Shown piece after piece: positions 61,902 to 64,000 of a DNA stretch of 64,000 nucleotides. The stretch comes from Clostridiaceae bacterium (GTDB taxonomy: Bacteria; Bacillota; Clostridia; Peptostreptococcales; Natronincolaceae). Numbering within the stretch: position 1 is the stretch's first letter; the number at the start of each line of letters is the position of its first letter. The translations under genes were made by a program, and so were the position numbers. The stretch spans positions 1 through 64,000 of the forward strand of contig JAHDLO010000003.1 of the NCBI GenBank assembly GCA_018432235.1, given 5' to 3'. Under the pieces are notes generated by a model. That model saw only the letters and a program-made list of their open reading frames with translations, made no database searches and was not told the origin of the DNA.

Positions 61902-63692
61902 ATGGAATTATATAGATCCCATGTATTGGTATGTGGAGGAACAGGATGCACCTCTTCAGGCTGCTTAAAAATTGTTGAAAAGCTAAATGAAGAATTGGAA
62001 AAGCATCAGCTGGATAAAGAAGTAAAGGTGGTTAAAACTGGGTGCTTTGGTCTATGTGAAGCAGGACCAATCATTATCGTTTATCCAGAGGGAGCCTTCT
62101 ACAGTCATATAAAGCCAGAGGATGTAGAGAGAATTACGGAAGAGCATATATTAAAGGGTAGAATCGTAAAGGACCTTCTATATAAGGATGCCGTTAAGGA
62201 AGGTCAAATAAAGTCAATTGATCAGGTTAATTTCTATAAAAAGCAGCAAAGAATCGCTTTGAGAAACTGTGGGGTTATCAACCCTGAAGTAATAGAAGAA
62301 TATATTGCCTTTGATGGTTACAGAGCACTGGCAAAGGTATTGACCGAAATGCAGCCAATGGAGGTTATCGAGCTGCTGAAAAAATCAGGCCTTAGAGGTC
62401 GTGGTGGCGGAGGCTTTACAACTGGTATGAAATGGGAGTTTACCGCAAAGGCTCAGGGGGATCAAAAATATGTTGCCTGTAACGCCGATGAAGGAGACCC
62501 AGGTGCCTTTATGGATAGATCTATCCTGGAAGGAGACCCTCATGCTGTGGTAGAGGCGATGGCAATTGCAGGCTATGCCATTGGTTCTGATATGGGATAT
62601 GTTTATATCAGAGCTGAGTATCCAATTGCTGTAAGCAGATTGCAGATTGCAATAGATCAGGCAAAGGAAGCAGGCCTATTAGGAAAGAATATCTTTGGTA
62701 CAGATTTTAATTTTGATCTTGAAATAAGGCTGGGGGCCGGTGCCTTCGTCTGTGGTGAAGAAACCGCGCTGATCAATTCCATTGAGGGTAAAAGGGGTAT
62801 GCCAAGACCAAGACCGCCATTCCCTGCTCATAAGGGAATTTGGAATAAACCAACCCTTTTGAACAACGTTGAGACCTATGCTAATATCCCACAGATAATA
62901 CTGAAGGGTGCAGACTGGTATTCCAACATAGGAACTGAAAAATCAAAAGGAACTAAGGTGTTTGCACTGGGTGGCAAAATTAATAATACAGGCCTTGTAG
63001 AAATACCAATGGGGACTACCTTGAGAGAGGTTATTTATGAAATCGGTGGCGGAATCCCAAATGGTAAGGATTTTAAAGCGGTTCAAACCGGGGGTCCTTC
63101 TGGCGGATGTATTCCAAAAGCACATCTTGACACTGAAATTGATTACGATAATCTGATATCACTGGGCTCTATGATGGGCTCTGGCGGTATGATCGTTATG
63201 GACGAGGACAACTGTATGGTGGACATAGCCCGTTTCTTCCTGGATTTCACTGTTGAGGAATCCTGTGGTAAATGTCCTCCCTGTAGAATAGGTACCAAGA
63301 GAATGCTGGAAATACTAAACAGGATTACGGAAGGTAAGGGCGTACCAGAGGATATTGATAACCTTCAAAGGCTGGCTGAAAGCATCAAGGCATCATCCCT
63401 ATGTGGTCTTGGGCAAACAGCACCAAATCCGGTATTGTCAACGCTTCATTATTTTAGACATGAATACGAAGCTCATATTCACGAAAAGAGATGTCCTGCA
63501 GGCGCATGTCAAGCACTGCTTAACTATGTGATAACCGACGGCTGTAAAGGCTGTACTTTATGTGTGAAGGAATGTCCTGTTAATGCAATTGCTGGAGAAA
63601 GAAAGGCAGTGCACTCAATAGATACAGAAAAGTGTATTAAATGTGGTGCTTGCCTAAGTAAATGTCCGTTTAAAGCCATTGTTAAAATGTAA
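61902..63692 (+). CDS. NADH-linked hydrogenase flavoprotein subunit, NuoF/HndC/HydB type
   Basis: The 596-residue subunit binds FMN and NAD(H) and is where electron bifurcation is thought to occur. Domains in order: an N-terminal thioredoxin-like [2Fe-2S] domain ([23 protein letters not shown]; about 1-110), the NuoF FMN/NADH part ([58 protein letters not shown]), the 4Fe-4S motif [15 protein letters not shown] near 448, and two C-terminal ferredoxin 4Fe-4S motifs ([24 protein letters not shown]). AAGGAGG precedes the ATG. It is full length for HydB. Confidence 0.95.
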   Translation: MELYRSHVLVCGGTGCTSSGCLKIVEKLNEELEKHQLDKEVKVVKTGCFGLCEAGPIIIVYPEGAFYSHIKPEDVERITEEHILKGRIVKDLLYKDAVKEGQIKSIDQVNFYKKQQRIALRNCGVINPEVIEEYIAFDGYRALAKVLTEMQPMEVIELLKKSGLRGRGGGGFTTGMKWEFTAKAQGDQKYVACNADEGDPGAFMDRSILEGDPHAVVEAMAIAGYAIGSDMGYVYIRAEYPIAVSRLQIAIDQAKEAGLLGKNIFGTDFNFDLEIRLGAGAFVCGEETALINSIEGKRGMPRPRPPFPAHKGIWNKPTLLNNVETYANIPQIILKGADWYSNIGTEKSKGTKVFALGGKINNTGLVEIPMGTTLREVIYEIGGGIPNGKDFKAVQTGGPSGGCIPKAHLDTEIDYDNLISLGSMMGSGGMIVMDEDNCMVDIARFFLDFTVEESCGKCPPCRIGTKRMLEILNRITEGKGVPEDIDNLQRLAESIKASSLCGLGQTAPNPVLSTLHYFRHEYEAHIHEKRCPAGACQALLNYVITDGCKGCTLCVKECPVNAIAGERKAVHSIDTEKCIKCGACLSKCPFKAIVKM

Positions 63693-63725
63693 TAGCATTC
63701 CTCACTATTGAAAGGAGAGTTTGAC

Positions 63726-64000
63726 TTGGATAAAATAACCTTAACCATAGACAATATAAAAGTAGAAGTACCCAGTAACTATACAGTGCTTGAAGCTGCT
63801 AAGACTGCAGGTGTCGATGTACCTACCCTCTGCTATATGAAAAAGGTCAATGAGATTGGAGCCTGTAGAGTGTGTGTCGTAGAGGTGGAGGGCAATAGAA
63901 ATTTACAGGCCTCCTGCGTGTTTCCTGTAGCGGAGGGCATGGTTGTAAAAACCAATACCAAGAAGGTAAGAGAGGCTAGAAAAGCTACAGTGGAATTAAT
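63726..64000 (+). CDS. [FeFe]-hydrogenase catalytic subunit or NuoG-like subunit, 5' end
   Basis: The first 91 codons are present; the gene leaves the window. It starts with TTG 63726 (AAAGGAGAG upstream) and reads MDKITLTIDNIKVEVPSNYT, then VPTLCYMKKVNEIGACRVCVVEVEG and ASCVFPVAEGMVV. That is the N-terminal [2Fe-2S] ferredoxin domain of HydA/HndD hydrogenases and of NuoG/FdhA. In this operon order the HydA-type catalytic subunit is the best guess, but the H-cluster motifs lie outside. Confidence 0.85.
   Translation, partial: MDKITLTIDNIKVEVPSNYTVLEAAKTAGVDVPTLCYMKKVNEIGACRVCVVEVEGNRNLQASCVFPVAEGMVVKTNTKKVREARKATVEL

Overview
The window comes from a low-GC, Gram-positive, spore-forming anaerobe of the class Clostridia, by impression close to Alkaliphilus/Natronincola-type organisms; I could not test that placement. 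Pointers are AddAB instead of RecBCD, HPr kinase, a gerS-like lipoprotein beside alr, CsaB/TagA wall-polymer enzymes, FtsEX with an M23 hydrolase, lipoboxes behind Gram-positive signal peptides, strong AGGAGG ribosome-binding sites, and a multisubunit NADH-linked [FeFe]-hydrogenase operon. Almost all genes lie on the + strand. I saw no rRNA, tRNA, prophage, CRISPR array or intact insertion sequence.

Layout. 1-1.2 kb: clustered 20-bp repeats, a leucine-rich-repeat protein and a long regulatory leader. 1.2-5.5 kb: carAB. 5.5-11.3 kb: a structured RNA with a small membrane protein, a beta-helix protein, iadA, psd, a toxin-gene remnant and rubrerythrin. 11.5-20.4 kb: an HD/OB-fold nuclease, addB-addA and a CBS-pair protein. 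20.6-24.4 kb: an ABC exporter and a lone proton-antiporter-type membrane subunit. 24.4-29.7 kb: a lipoprotein, a second copy of the structured RNA before a coiled-coil protein, acpS, a gerS-like lipoprotein, alr and mazEF. 29.8-37.2 kb: a DUF5693-like membrane protein, csaB, tagA, a YitT protein and split transketolase. 37.2-46.8 kb: repeats, Fur-boxed sodA, a PrcB_C protein, a phosphodiester glycosidase, a LysM protein, a Lon-like protease and a folate cyclo-ligase. 46.9-51.2 kb: ftsEX, an M23 hydrolase and ctpA. 51.2-60.6 kb: uvrB, uvrA, a PilZ protein, a copper-amine-oxidase-N domain protein, uvrC and hprK. 60.7-64 kb: a probable Rex-controlled bifurcating hydrogenase operon that runs off the window.

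Most of the genes are housekeeping. The novelty lies between them. (1) Two RNA elements 20 kb apart (about 5672-5923 and 25552-25737) share sequence blocks and a common fold with compensatory changes. They precede unrelated genes and I could not name the class. (2) The carAB leader appears to combine a PyrR-type hairpin that hides the ribosome-binding site of a 26-codon leader peptide, a terminator overlapping that peptide, and a second mini-ORF/terminator pair. (3) GGGGACG-core hairpin repeats are scattered over the window. (4) Plausible Fur, LexA and Rex sites sit before sodA, uvrB and the hydrogenase operon.
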